Shown in pieces: positions 14,769 to 26,340 of a stretch of 64,000 nt of DNA (position 1 is the stretch's first letter; the number at the start of each line of letters is the position of its first letter). The stretch is from Xylaria sp. FL1777. Taxonomy: Eukaryota; Ascomycota; Sordariomycetes; Xylariales; Xylariaceae. Under the pieces are notes generated by a model. That model saw only the letters and a list, made by a program, of their open reading frames with translations. It had not been told where the DNA came from and did not search any database. The stretch covers positions 1-64,000 of the forward strand of contig MU400518.1 of NCBI GenBank assembly GCA_022578965.1, given 5' to 3'. The translations under genes were made by a program, and so were the position numbers.

Positions 14769-16490
14769 TAACTTCTAGTTTTTATTTTATTATTTTTTTT
14801 TTTCTGCTAATTTTAAAAGTTTATAGTTTTTAATATTTACTTTTAGTTCTTTTTATTAATAAACAAGAGTTATTTTTACTTGCTGCTATAATATATTGCT
14901 TAAAGTTTTGCTAGGTTTTGTTTTTATAGCAAAAAATATTTCTTAGCAAAAAAACAACAAAAATAAAAACAAAAACAAAAATAAAAACAATCTTTTTATA
15001 ACTTTTATAAATTCTAAAAAAAAGTACTTTAATAAAAAATAAAAAATCAATAATGTTTTAGCTAAGCAACTATATTTTAATATTTCTAGTGCTTTTTAAT
15101 ACTTTGTTAAATAAGCTAGCTTTTTGCTAAAAAACTATACTTAAAAGCCTTTAAAGCACCTTAAAAATAGCTTTCTTAAAAAATAAAATAAAAACAAATC
15201 GGAAATTTGTGCTAAAATATGCAAAATGTTTAATTTAATAATATATAATGCTGCTTACATAAAGCAAACCAAAAAACACAAAAAATAAAATGCTAAACGC
15301 TAAAAGCTTAGTTTGCTATAAACGCTGCTTTTTTTACTAAAATTTACAAATAATTTACTTTAGCTTATATTTATTAACTAATATTTCTTTAGCTTAAATA
15401 AAAAAGCATAATAAATAAACAATGCAAATTTTGCTTATATTTTATTACTAAAGCTTAAAGCTATAAATAATATATTAATTTTATAAATAGCTATAATAAA
15501 GCTAGCGCTTAAACTTAGTACATAAAATATATTTATAAAAATCTTTTTTTTAGCGCTTTTAAAAAACTGCTATAAAAACTTTTATGCTATAGCACTATAA
15601 CAAGTTATTAAAGTATAGCAAAAAAAAGCAGTATTTTTTTATTTTGTAGCATTAAAACATTAGCTTAAAATATTTTTACTATTATTAATATACTAAATTT
15701 AATACTTATAAAATCTTTTGCTTTATTTTCTTTTTTTGCTATAAATTTGAAAGCTAAATAACGTACTGCTACAAAAACTTAATAATAGCTAGCATTTTTA
15801 ATACTAATATATAAATTAGCAAAAAATAAAAAATAAAAAAAAAAAGCAAATATAAGCAATATTATAGCTAATTTTTTTAAGCTATTAAAAGCTTTTATTA
15901 GTATATATATATAAAACATTACAAATTACAGTTTTTATTGTTTTTTATTTAACATTTCCTTTTTTATAGTATGCTATTTATAACGCAGTTTTTGCGGTTT
16001 TATATTTAATATTTTATCTTTTATAATATTATATTTAAAATGCAGTTTTTGCGTTTTTTTATTTAACCTTTTTTTTTTAATCGTATAATATTTATAACGC
16101 GGATTTTTTACGTATGTAAACCTGTTTAATAACTATAGATTTATTTTTTAAAAAAACAAAGTATTAATTATATTTAGTTCTTTTTATAAATGCATAAATA
16201 TAGTTTATAGCATAATAAACTACGTTAGCTTACATTTTTGCTTTTTTTAAGCTAATAAGTTTAGTTTTTTTTATATATAATAATATTAATCTATTTAGTA
16301 GCTAGTATAATTAAGCATTTTTTATACGTTTAAAGTAGTTTTTATAAAAAAGTTATTTTTAAAACAATAACTACAATAAAAAAGCTTTGCTTTAGTTTTA
16401 CTTTTGTTGTTTTTAGTAATAAATAAACATATATTTTATTATATACTTTAAAAACATATTAATATATTATTTATAAATTTATATAAAGTA

Positions 16491-16690
16491 AGCACTTTAG
16501 CTTATTAAAGCATTATTAATGTTTGTTTTATTTGTTTTATAGCACTTTAGCTTAGCAAAACATTATAAGTGTTCGTTTTATTTGTTTTGTAGTACTTTAG
16601 CTTAGCAAAACATTATAGTTATTTGTTTTATTTGTTTTATAGTACTTTAGCTTAGCAAAAAATTAATAAAAATTGTTTTATTTATTTTAT
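16491..16690. repeat. Four-copy 50-bp tandem array
   Basis: The phrase AGCACTTTAGCTTA or AGTACTTTAGCTTA starts at 16491, 16541, 16591 and 16641, an exact 50-base period. Each unit ends in TTTTATTTGTTTTAT or a close variant. Copies differ by a few substitutions, mainly transitions. Confidence 0.9.
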
Positions 16691-17194
16691 AAAAACGCTA
16701 TTACTTTTTATATTGTTTTTGCGTTTTTTTTAAGCTAAACTATTGTATTAAAGATTATATTAGTTATGTTATATGTATTAAAGTAAAAATTAAGCATAAA
16801 AAAACATTAATTTAAAACGAAAAAAAAAAACAATTAAAACAGCTATTTATACTAATATAATAAACAAAAAAATTGCAAGTAATTAGTAAACACTTTAAAG
16901 TTTTTAGTAATATAAAAGCGCTACGTTTGCTGCTTTATTTTTTAAGCTTTTACTTAGTGCTTTTGATTTGCTAAGTATTAGCGCTTTTAAGCTTTTATTT
17001 AGTGCTTTTTATTAGCTAAATATTAGCGCTTTTAGGATTTTTTTCGTTTGTTTTTGTATGTTTTTAAATGTTGTTCTTTTATAGCAATTTAAATAATTCT
17101 TTTACTCGAAAAAAAGTAACTAAAAACAAGTTATTTTTACACTAAGTTTACTATAATGCTTTAACAAATATTTGCAGCATTTTTTTTAAGCATA

Positions 17195-17655
17195 AAAACA
17201 TGTTTAGTGCTTGCAAAGTAAAGTTATTTAGTTTACGTTATTATTTAAGAACGCTATAGTAATTATAGCTTTTAAAAATATTTTGTTTTTATATTAATAA
17301 TATTTAAAAGCAATAAATATTAAAAATAATTATAATAATACAAAAAAATAGCACATTATTAGTAATAAGCTTGCAAAGCAAAGTACTTTAGCTTAATTTA
17401 CATTATTATTCGAGAAGTTTATAATAATCGCAGTTTTTAAAAATATTTTGTTTATATATTAGTAACGTTTTAAAGCAATAAACAGTAAAAAAAAAAAAAA
17501 ACAATAATATAAAAAAACAAAACTAATTTATGTTATTATTTAAAGAGTTTATTATAATTGCGGTTTTTAGTAATGTTTTGTTTGTATATTAGTAATGTTT
17601 AAAAGCAATAAACAAAAGAAAAAAAAAAAAACGATAATACAAAAGAACAAAATAT
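17195..17655. repeat. Three-copy larger tandem array (~150-170 bp units)
   Basis: Units share GCAAAGTAAAG or GCAAAGCAAAG near 17213 and 17373, then TTATTATTTAAGA-like words. These are followed by TTTTTAAAAATATTTTGTTT and AAAAGCAATAAA with an A-run. The third copy (about 17520-17655) lacks the first part. The array lies just outside the fold-back region and the LTR insertion at 17983. Confidence 0.75.
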
Positions 17656-17661
17656 TACTAA

Positions 17662-17682
17662 TAAAAAGCTGCACTGCAGCAG
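17662..17682. other. Short perfect palindrome GCACTGC-A-GCAGTGC
   Basis: Two 7-base arms that are exact reverse complements flank a single base. This stands out because GC-containing words of this length are rare nearby. It immediately precedes a T-run. It could form a small hairpin; no role can be assigned. Confidence 0.6.
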
Positions 17683-17744
17683 TGCAAATTTTTTTTTTTT
17701 TTTTGTAGTTTATATAAAAAAGGAATAAATTACTATTATTAAGT

Positions 17745-17866
17745 TTACTATAAGCTAGCTTTAATTAATTTATTCTTATGTTAATTATTAATTAAGTTTT
17801 TTAAGCAAAAAATGCTTAATTAACAGTTAATAAAAAAGCAAATCAAGCAAAGCTAGCTTATAGTAA
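17745..17866. repeat. Fold-back region with 17-bp inverted arms
   Basis: TTACTATAAGCTAGCTT at 17745 is the exact reverse complement of AAGCTAGCTTATAGTAA ending at 17866. A second word set follows: AAATGCTTAATTAA and AAAGCAAATC recur in direct orientation near 17808-17845 and 17925-17957, with GATTTGCTTTTTTA in inverse orientation near 17885. The block can fold on itself in several ways. It may be the end of an inverted-repeat transposon or a MITE cluster. Confidence 0.7.
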
Positions 17867-17977
17867 TTTTATTAAAAGCTATAGATTTGCTTTTTTATAA
17901 ACAACAAAGTTCTTTAAGCAGAAAATGCTTAATTAATAGTCTATAAAGAAGCAAATCTGCAGTAAAACAAAGTAAGC

Positions 17978-17982
17978 CGTAG
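17978..17982. repeat. Target-site duplication CGTAG (left copy)
   Basis: CGTAG immediately precedes the TG of the left LTR and is repeated exactly at 25845-25849 after the right LTR. Five bases is the size typical of Ty3/gypsy integration. It shows that both element ends are original. Confidence 0.95.
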
Positions 17983-18175
17983 TGTTACAGAAGGTATAAA
18001 GCATTAAAGGTTAAATATAATAGTTAATATATCTTTAGTTTTATAATAAGTATTTAATAAAACTAAAGCTTGAAAAAGGAAAGAAACTTTTATAAAATAG
18101 GTATAAAAAGGATATCTTATATATATATATAACTTATAACATGTATTAAAGTATTTAAGTAGCTTAATTATAATA
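17983..18175 (-). repeat. Left (3') LTR of the minus-strand gypsy element
   Basis: 193 bases starting TGTTACAG and ending TATAATA, where the terminal CA is mutated to TA. It aligns without gaps to the right LTR at 25652-25844 and to a third copy at 53712-53904. By my eye count it differs from the right LTR at about 23 positions, all transitions. Confidence 0.95.
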
Positions 18176-18192
18176 ACTATTTTCTTTTTTTT
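18176..18192 (-). other. Polypurine tract of the minus-strand gypsy element
   Basis: On the minus strand this reads AAAAAAAAGAAAATAGT directly before the 3' LTR. Such a tract primes plus-strand DNA synthesis in LTR retrotransposons. Its position fixes the element's orientation. Confidence 0.75.
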
Positions 18193-21100
18193 AATTAAGT
18201 TGTTTTTAATTTGTATATAAGTAAAATTAATTAAAGTAATTAATTTTAAGTATAAGTAGTGAAATAAAGTAATATAAAGTAATTAAGCATAAATATAGTA
18301 TATTAAATAAAATGCTTATGTAATATAATAGTTAAAGTACTTATATATTTATGCTTATGTTTATATGTTAAGTTATGTTTATTTTGTGCTATATTTATAG
18401 CAAGCTTTATGCTTATATTTTTATTACTATGTGTTTTTTTTTTTTTTTTTTTTTTCTTTTTTTTCTTTTTAGCTACTGCTAAACAATTAGTTTTAGTTAT
18501 ACATTTTATTACTGCTATTTTTATACTTATTTTATATTTTTTCCGCTTTTTTTTTAATTACTATTTGTATTATAATTATGCTGCTTAAACTTATAGTAGT
18601 TAAAAGTAGTACATATAAATGTAGTTACAGTTAAAGCTATAGTTATAAACGTAAACGCAAAAAATTATTATAACTTGCTTTACGCCTAAATTTATTTAAA
18701 GATAAGTTTAATTTTACTGTAAAATAAAACTTTAACGAACTTTTTTGCTAAAAGTTTAATAATTTTAGTAATAGAAATAAAAGTTCTAGCAGTTTGCTTT
18801 TTTTTCGAAACAGCTTTAATTCTGATAAAAATGTAAATACTATTAAGCTTTTTATAAGTTAAAAGAAAAAAAATAAAAATAAGAATAAAAATAATTTGGA
18901 CTTTATAAATTTAAATAAAAATCTAAATGCTATTTTGCGTAATTTTAATATAAATAACGCAAGAAATAAGTTTGATTTTAATATAGATATTAAGGTTTTT
19001 ATGCTAGCTAAATGTTAGCTTGTTTTTATAGTAACTTTTGTTTGTAAACTTTATAAGTAAACTACTAAAGCTAAAAACAAAAAGTATAGAATTATTAAGA
19101 AAGCAATAGTTTTAAGTAGTTTATTAGTGTATTAGCTTTGTTTTAAGCGTTTTAAAAAAGCATTTTAGCTAAAGAATAGCTTGCCTTTAAATGTAATTTG
19201 TAAATTTAAGAACTTAAAAATAATAGCCTATATAAGCTATATAAACAGCTATATTTTATATAAGCTTATAAGTTAATTTATATTTATTTTGGATTAGTTT
19301 TACTAATAGGTTAATTACTTGCTATATTATATTTTAATGCAATGTATATTTAAAAATTATTAAACTAGTTTGTTTATTTTTTTGTTTTTTAAAAGAATAA
19401 CTATAAAAAAGTTGTTATAAATAAAAATCGCGCTATTGTTTAAAAAACTTTAGACGATTATTATGTTAACTTTGCAGCTATGCAGTTTTGTTTTCTAAAA
19501 ACATTTTTGCGTTTTTTATTAATTTATAAAGCTTAGTTTTAATTAATTAGCAAAGTTAGCAACGTAAAGATAAGTTATTTTGTTTTTATTTTGTATAAAG
19601 TTTAGCTAACAATTAGTAATGTAAAAATATTGTGCTAAATATAAGCATTTAGTAGTAAAGCGTAAATCTTTAGCTTGTTAAACTATTAAGCTTTTTTATA
19701 TAAGCGCTATAAGTAGCTTTATTTAAACTAATTTTATAAGATTTTTTAACAGAATTAAAACTATTTTTAATGCTAGTAATATGCTTGTTTAATTGCACTT
19801 AAAGTACAAGTTATAAACTATAAATATGCAGCTTAAAAAGCTGCCTTTATTTTTTTTAAAAAAGATATATATAAAGCTATATTAACTATTGCTAATAAGC
19901 ATAAATAAAAGTATTTAATTAGCTTTTTTTAATATAAAAATGTTTTAAAGTTTAATGATTAATATTTTAGGGCCTTTTCGTAAAAATATTATAACTTGTT
20001 TATAGCGTTTTTGCGTATAGCTTATTAATAAAGCGCAAGTATTTTAAAACTTAAAGCAATAAGTGCAATTCTTATTATGTAATTAAAAACAAGAAAATAA
20101 CTAGTTAGTATATATAACGTATTTAAGCTTTAATTTATAGCTAAATTAATAATAGATTAGTATTATTTTGTTAGCTTAATAGCTTTGCTTTTTTTTTTAT
20201 AACTTAAGCGCTTTTTAAAGTTTTTAATTGCTTTAAAAGCTATAATATTAGTAATAAATATTTACTGATTATATTTAGTTAGCTAGCTTTTCTATTTAAT
20301 AAAATAATATTTTTTTTTATTATAAGTTATTTTACTTACTATATTTTTAACTTTTTATTTTTTTAACTTATTTTTAAGGTTTAGCATAAGTAAACTATAT
20401 TTATGTTTAGTTTTTTAAAGCTTAAGCAGCTAAATTAGAAAAACAAGATAAAAATAGCTATATTGTTTTAAAAAACTAATATAATATATTTATAAACTAA
20501 CTATAGAAAGAATTTAGAAAGGTTTAATAAACTTAAGCGCTAACTTTTTATTTTTAAACTTAATATTTTTTATTAATAGTGCTACTAAGTTTTTAGTTTT
20601 AAAGGTTATAAGTTTATACTTATTATTATAATATTTTATATATTTATTAGTTATAATTTGCTATTGCTTTGTTATTTTGTTTTTAATAGTTTGTAATTTG
20701 TTAAAATGTTTTTGTATAGCTAAAATTCTTTTTAATGTAAAGTTGTTTTTAATAAACAAACGGAATTTTGGCATATAACTATATAAGGCTTTAAAAAGTA
20801 ATTGTTTAGTTATAAAATTAATAGCAGAATTTATAGCAAAAAAAGCTTAAAATAAAAGTTAAAGCTAATTAGTTTATTTACTATTTATAAAGCACTTAAA
20901 ATAGCTTTTAATTATTTAGTTTATTTGTTTTATTTGTTTATTAGTTTTAAGGTAAAATGCTACTAAAAGCTTTTGTTTAACTTTTAAGTAATAATATAAA
21001 TTAAACTAGAATTAGCTAATAAAAATAAAGCTTTTATTAAAAATAATGCTTTTTAGGCTACTATAAATGCATTTAATTTTATAGTAAAATAAAACTGCTA

Positions 21101-22249
21101 GCTTAACTAAAGTTATAGTAGTATTAACTAAAAATAAATATGTAAGCTTAATAAATTTATTTATAATAATAAAAATAATATTAATTAGTTTTTTTTTATA
21201 AAAGGTTTTTAGTAAACCTATAATAAAGTTTATAAATAGCTTTTATATAAGTTTACTAAGTATTAATAAAACATTAAATTTATTATATTCTTAGTAATGT
21301 TTTACCTTAATTTTAAAGCAAATTATATAGCTTTATATATACTTTTTAATATTTAGTTTTATATTGCTTTAGTAAAACTTTTGTTATAATAGTTCTAAAG
21401 TGCAGCTTTAGCTAAAATGTTTAGCTAAAAAATTATTATAGTATAGCTTAATAAGTTAAAAATATATAGCTTTTTTAAAAGAAATATAGATTTTGTTTTT
21501 ATAGCAAACTAAGGATTTTTTTATTAATTATTAAGGATTTATAAGCTTTTTTGCTTTTAATTGTTTTATAATTGCATAGCATTTAGGGTTTTTTTTTTAA
21601 ACCTTTTAGATAAGGTTTTTTAGCTTTTTAAAAGCTTTTAAATTTTTTAATTTCTTTAAGCTTGCAGCTATTTATGCACGCAAATATATAACTGCTTAAA
21701 TAAAAAGAGCTTTTTTAGCAAGTATAGCTTTAAGGTATAAAGCTTTAGCTTAAGCACTAAAGTATAAATTCAAAACTTTAACTTGCTGTATTACTGCAAT
21801 TTTTCTTTTTAATGTTGGAAGAATATTAATATTATTAAGCAAAACAGCTATATAATTAAAACAGCGCAAAAAAAGATTAGCTTTGTTTTTTTTGCTTGCT
21901 TAATATTTAATAATAAAGTTAAAAAAAGCTAATAATAAATATTAATAAGCTTGCTTTTTATTAAGCTTTAGCGTTTTTATAAATGCTTAAAGGTTAGCAT
22001 AATTAGTTAATACTTTAACTAGTAAATTGCTTTTTTGTAAATAATACTACTAGTGCTTAAAGTAATTTACTATTGCAAATATTTTTTAGTTAAGCGTACT
22101 ATACTACATTTTTTTTTTAGATAGCTTTTAAAAATAAAACGCAACTAGTTTAAAAATGCTTTAATTATTTTATTAGAATAGATTTTTTGCAAAGGCTACC
22201 TTAAAGAAATTAGTTTTTAGCAATATTTATTTCTTGGGGTTAAAATGTG

Positions 22250-22960
22250 TAAAAAAAATAGCTTGCTTAAATATATTTTAAAGGTTTTTAAAAGCTTTTT
22301 TTTTAAAATTATTTAAAAAAATTTAACTTTTTTTTGTTTTTATTACGTTTTTTTTTAAATACTTAAACAAAAGCGTAGCAATATAAGAATACTTGTTTAT
22401 AAAACAGCAGTAAAAATTATAAAACCTTAAAAATTGTTATAGCGCTTAATAAATATTTAATATAAGTTATTACTAAATAATGTTTATATATAAAAAGTTC
22501 ATTTTAATTTTTTAGCTAAAAATAATATAACTTAAAAATTTAATTTTTTTTTAATAAAATTAGCACTTAAATAGCTTAACGTATAGTTCTGCTTTTTGTA
22601 GCTTTTTAATAATATTTTAAACATGTTTTATATAAGAATTTTTATTTAAAAAGAAAATAAGCACATTATTAAAATATATAATACAAAATATATTTATTAT
22701 ATTGTTAAGTGCTTTTTATATATAACTTTAAAAAGTAGCAAAAGCATTTAATAGATTTATAAGTATAACTAGAAATTTATAGTAGTTATAGCGTATATAA
22801 AACGCTGTTTTTTACTTATTTTTTTTTTAAATATATAAATAATAATAAGCGTTCTTAAAGTTAATTTTGCTAAAGATTTTAGCTTTTAAGATTTTATTAA
22901 GCAGCTTTAAAATAAATAGTAAAGTATATTAATTTTTGCATATAACTTAATTAAGTTTTT
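22250..22960 (-). pseudogene. Reverse transcriptase / RNase H remnant of gypsy pol
   Basis: Minus-strand translation shows, in order: KIFSKINF with NAYYLIYI (about 22885-22840, from a KIDLR-type motif); KTAFYIRYNYYKFLV (about 22800); NAFATF (from NAPATF); YFNNVLIF at 22679-22656, the YxDD polymerase motif with both Asp changed to Asn; then HV-NIIKKLQKAELYVKLFKC to about 22560. Next comes an RNase H-proximal segment reading QFLRFYNFYCCFINKYSY near 22440-22390. This order is the standard Ty3/gypsy RT thumb-to-RNase H layout. Numerous stops at former Gln/Arg/Trp codons make it a pseudogene. It would have been the polymerase that copies the element's RNA. Confidence 0.92.
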
Positions 22961-23509
22961 TATAGTTTATATATAAACGTAAGCTTTTATTTTTTTTAAG
23001 TACAAAAAGAATTAAAGTGCTAGTAAAGCTAGTAAACTTTTTAATTTTTTTTGCTTTTAGCATTTTATTAAGCTATTTTTGTAGTTTTTTTAGCTTATTT
23101 TAAGCTAATAAGTATATAAAAAAATAAAGTATAACTATGTTTTTTTTTTAGTTTAATAGCAAGGTTTTCTTGCTTTAATTATAATAATATGTTTGCTTTA
23201 CTAGTATTAAAAAACTTAAATAAGTTATAAAACTTTTTTAAAATTGCTGTAAAATTAAAATAACTAGAGCTTTTTTTTAACTTTTTAAGCTATATAAGTT
23301 TAAATAGTTAAATAATAGCATAGTAATAAGCTTAGTTTTAGTAAGCCTTTATAAACTTAGTTAAGCTAAATACTTTTATTTAAAAGTAGCATAATCTAAA
23401 AAACTATTAATTAATGCTTAAATCTAGTATAATTTTTTTATTTTTTAAGATAGTTTAAAATAATAAAAAAAAGCTGCTTTTAAGGTAATAGTTATAGTTA
23501 ATAGCTATA

Positions 23510-25651
23510 TATGCATGCTTAATTCTGCAAATAATATTATAACTATTAGTTAATTTGCAAATAACTTAATAAGCTTTATAAGTAAAAAATTTACTTTTAG
23601 CAGCATGCTATAATACAAGTATATAAAAAGGTGCTTACTATAATTTATAATAAAAAGCAAAAGTAAAACTAATATAGTTACATTTAGCACATAAATTAAG
23701 ATTAATATAAGTTTTAATAAATAGTTTTATAAGGCTAACAAAATAAATAGTGCAAAAAGTATAAAAACAATATAAAATAAATATATAAAATAATAATTTT
23801 AGCTTAAAACTTATAGCTAATATAGTTAGTGCTAAGCTTACTACTTGTTTTTTAAGTTATAGTACTATAGCTTTTATAAAAAAAGTATATAAAACTTTAA
23901 TTGCTGTTTTTAGTTTTTTTTATTTATGTTCTAGTTTTTATTTACTTAGATTTTTTAAATAGTTCGTTTTTAAGTAATATTATTATTATAGCTAGTATAA
24001 CTACTAGATTTATTGTTTTTATTATTACTATTATTGTTATTACTTTTAAGCTAAAGGCAATTAAAAGTAATATAGCTAAGTTATTTATAGCTATAGCAAA
24101 TAAAGTTTTTATAAAGGTTTAAATTTAAACTACTTTTATTATTGTTTTAAAGTTAATTTAAAAAAGTTCTAAAAATATAACGGTTTTTTAAAATATAAGT
24201 ATTATTATTATTACTTTGGTTATTTATGTATTTTTAGTTTTAGTATTAGCTATAACTTTTATTGTTGTTGCTTTTATAGTATTAGTTTTAGCTTTTATAG
24301 CTATTATTGCTTTTATAAAATCTTTAATTATTGTTGTTACAGCTATTGTTATAATTATTGCTTCTATAAAAATAGTTTTAACTGTTAAAACTAATATTGT
24401 TGTTTTTGCAGCTAGTATTAATGTATTAATTATTAGTTTAGTTTTGCTTAGTATTTAAGGTTAATTTATTAATAATTTAAGTAACGTTTAACTTTAGTTT
24501 TTTTTTATTATAGTTTAAGCGTTATTTTTTAGTTATTAGTTTTTAGCGTTATTATGTAGCATTAATTATATTAGCTTGTATAGTTAATAATAAGTTATAG
24601 TAGTTTATTAGCTTTTATTAAAGTAGTACACTTAGTTTTTAGTAGTATAATAAGGCTTTTTTGCCTTTGTTTTAGCGAACATTTTAAAATTTAATGCTAG
24701 CAAAGTATTAATTGAACAGTTTTAAGTTTTAGTTAGCTTGTTAATTTGCTTGTTTTAATTGTATGCTTATGTTAGCTTATAAAAAAGCAAACTGCTTAAG
24801 CAAAGTTTTAGTTTAATTTAAAAACATTTTTTAGTTAGTTTTAAATTGTTTTTTTTCTAGAGTTAATAATTTTTGCAATGCTAATTAATAAGCATTTTTA
24901 TAGTTTTAGTTTATATTGCTATGCATATATAAAATCTTGTTTTTATTACAACGGAATTTCTAATTAGCTTTTTTAAAGATAGTTTAAAGTTTTTTTATTT
25001 ATTTTAGCTAGCATTAATAAATAAATTTCATGCTAAAAAAGTTATAGTTAAACTTTAATAGTTAGCTAAAATTAGCATTTTTGAATAAGTAGCGTTAATA
25101 GTAATATAAGCAATTTTAATATAATTAATGTTTAGGTTTTTTTTAATTATGCTTTTTATTAAAGCTAAAGGATAAAAGATTATTATTATTACTAGGATTT
25201 TTATGTTTTTGTTTTTAACTTAAGTTGCAGGATTGTTTTTTAAGGTTTAAAGAGTTCTTTTGTTTTTCTAGAAATGTTGTTTTTTAGTTCTTTTGTTTAC
25301 TTAATTATAAAGTAAAAGTAGTACAAGCTGTTTTTAATTTTAAGGCAACTTATTTGCTTTTATTTTTTTACTGCGTAACTTGCTGCTTTAGCTTTCTGAT
25401 TTTAGCTAAAAGCTATGCGATTTATATTTGCAATAGTTAAATATTAGCACTTAAAGCATTAGGTAATTATTATTTGCTTAAGCTTAGTTCTAAAAATAAT
25501 TTATGTTAAGTTTGTTCTTAGTTCATTATTAAAGTTTGTTTTAAAAAAAGGCTATTAAAAATAGCACTAGCTTGTATAGTTAGTTAATGTTTAGCTATTT
25601 TGTAGTATAACAAAGTATTATAGGTAACTTTATTTTAAAAAGCTTTAAAAT
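23510..25651 (-). pseudogene. gag/5' region of the minus-strand gypsy element
   Basis: This lies between the 5' LTR and the reverse-transcriptase region on the minus strand, where gag belongs. It is closely paralogous to 51570-53711. The plus-strand open frames here (23901-24122, 24216-24458) are Val/Ile/Leu-rich and are antisense to what reads on the minus strand as Thr/Asn/Lys/Ala/Ser-rich low-complexity sequence, plausible for a fungal Gag linker. I found no zinc knuckle in this copy. Assignment rests on position and on the duplicate copy. Confidence 0.65.
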
Positions 25652-25844
25652 TATTACAGGAAGTATAAAGCATTAAAAGTTAAGTATAATAGTTAATATA
25701 TTTTTAGTTTTATAATAAGTATTTAATAAGACTAAAGCTTGAAGAAAAAAGGAAACTTTTATAAAATGGGTATAAGAAAAATATCTTATATATACATATA
25801 ACTTATAATATGTGCTAAGGTACCTAAGTAGCTTAATTATAACA
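25652..25844 (-). repeat. Right (5') LTR of the minus-strand gypsy element
   Basis: 193 bases, TATTACAGG at the left edge and TATAACA at the right edge, followed directly by CGTAG. On the minus strand it begins TGTTATAATTAAGC and carries a TATATGTATATATAAG TATA-like word about 45-60 bases in, a plausible element promoter. It retains more G and C than the left LTR. Confidence 0.95.
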
Positions 25845-25849
25845 CGTAG
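25845..25849. repeat. Target-site duplication CGTAG (right copy)
   Basis: Exact repeat of 17978-17982, directly after the TAACA end of the right LTR. Flanking sequence continues TAAAAAAAAAAACAAG, matching the uninterrupted GCCGTAATAAAAA site at 39060. Confidence 0.95.
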
Positions 25850-25877
25850 TAAAAAAAAAAACAAGAAAAACGGCCGA

Positions 25878-26340
25878 TGCACTTTATATAAGGTGCACAA
25901 AAGAAGTGCTTATGCTTTTTGCAGCAATGCGTTTATAAATCATACGTATAAAAACAAAAGAAAAAACACATATATTCTTTATTAAGTATTTATATAAGCT
26001 ATTTATGCTTACTGCTATACTATATTCTTGTAGTATATACTTAAGTACCTAAGTATTTATAAAAAAAAAAAAAAAACAACAGATATGCTTTTATTTGCGT
26101 TTAAAATAAAGCTGCTTTTTAGGTTACTATAGCAATACGTTAGTATGTTTTATATATTTAAAGAAAAAAAAACAGCTAACGTACTTTTAATAGCGTACGT
26201 AGTAAAGTAGCTTTTGCTTTTTGTAGCAACGCGTTTTTTTATGTGTTATATATATAAAAAAAAAAACAGCTAATATATTCTTTTAATAGCATGTTTAACA
26301 AAGTTGCTTAAGCTTGCTACTGCTATGCGTTTTTATGTTA
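25878..26340. repeat. Tandem ~95-bp units inside repeat copy 1
   Basis: Three to four diverged units carry CTAATGCACTTT or AACAGCTAATATATTC, an AATAGCGTACGTAGTAAAG phrase, a TTTTGTAGCAACGCG phrase and a TATATATAAAAAA tail. The same unit is present in more regular copies at 39372-39735. Confidence 0.75.

Larger units (their letters stand above)
8823..16490. other. AT-rich desert with polypyrimidine tracts and short duplications
   Basis: No gene is recognised. Long T/C tracts occur on the plus strand near 8990-9120, 11085-11170, 12750-12800 and 13365-13400. Short local duplications include two copies of an ACTTTATAAGTTTTTAAGTAT block near 9920 and 10000, two ~80-bp units at 13795-13970, and three ~60-80 bp units carrying GCAGTTTTTGCG near 15980-16110. 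The open frame near 11694-11927 is Phe/Leu-rich, has no motif, and is not considered real. Confidence 0.65.
17983..25844 (-). mobile_element. Complete but inactivated Ty3/gypsy LTR retrotransposon
   Basis: The element is 7,862 bp, bounded by two 193-bp LTRs and a perfect 5-bp duplication CGTAG. Orientation is minus. A purine tract (reverse complement of 18176-18192) abuts the left LTR as a 3' polypurine tract should. Reverse-transcriptase and RNase H motifs read right to left at about 22960-22250, placing gag on the right and integrase presumably in 18.2-22 kb, where I could not recognise it. Coding frames are riddled with stops of the type CAA/CGA/TGG to TAA/TAG, and catalytic Asp codons are changed to Asn, so it is dead. 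The target is a repeat whose paralogue at 39.06 kb lacks the insertion. Confidence 0.95.
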
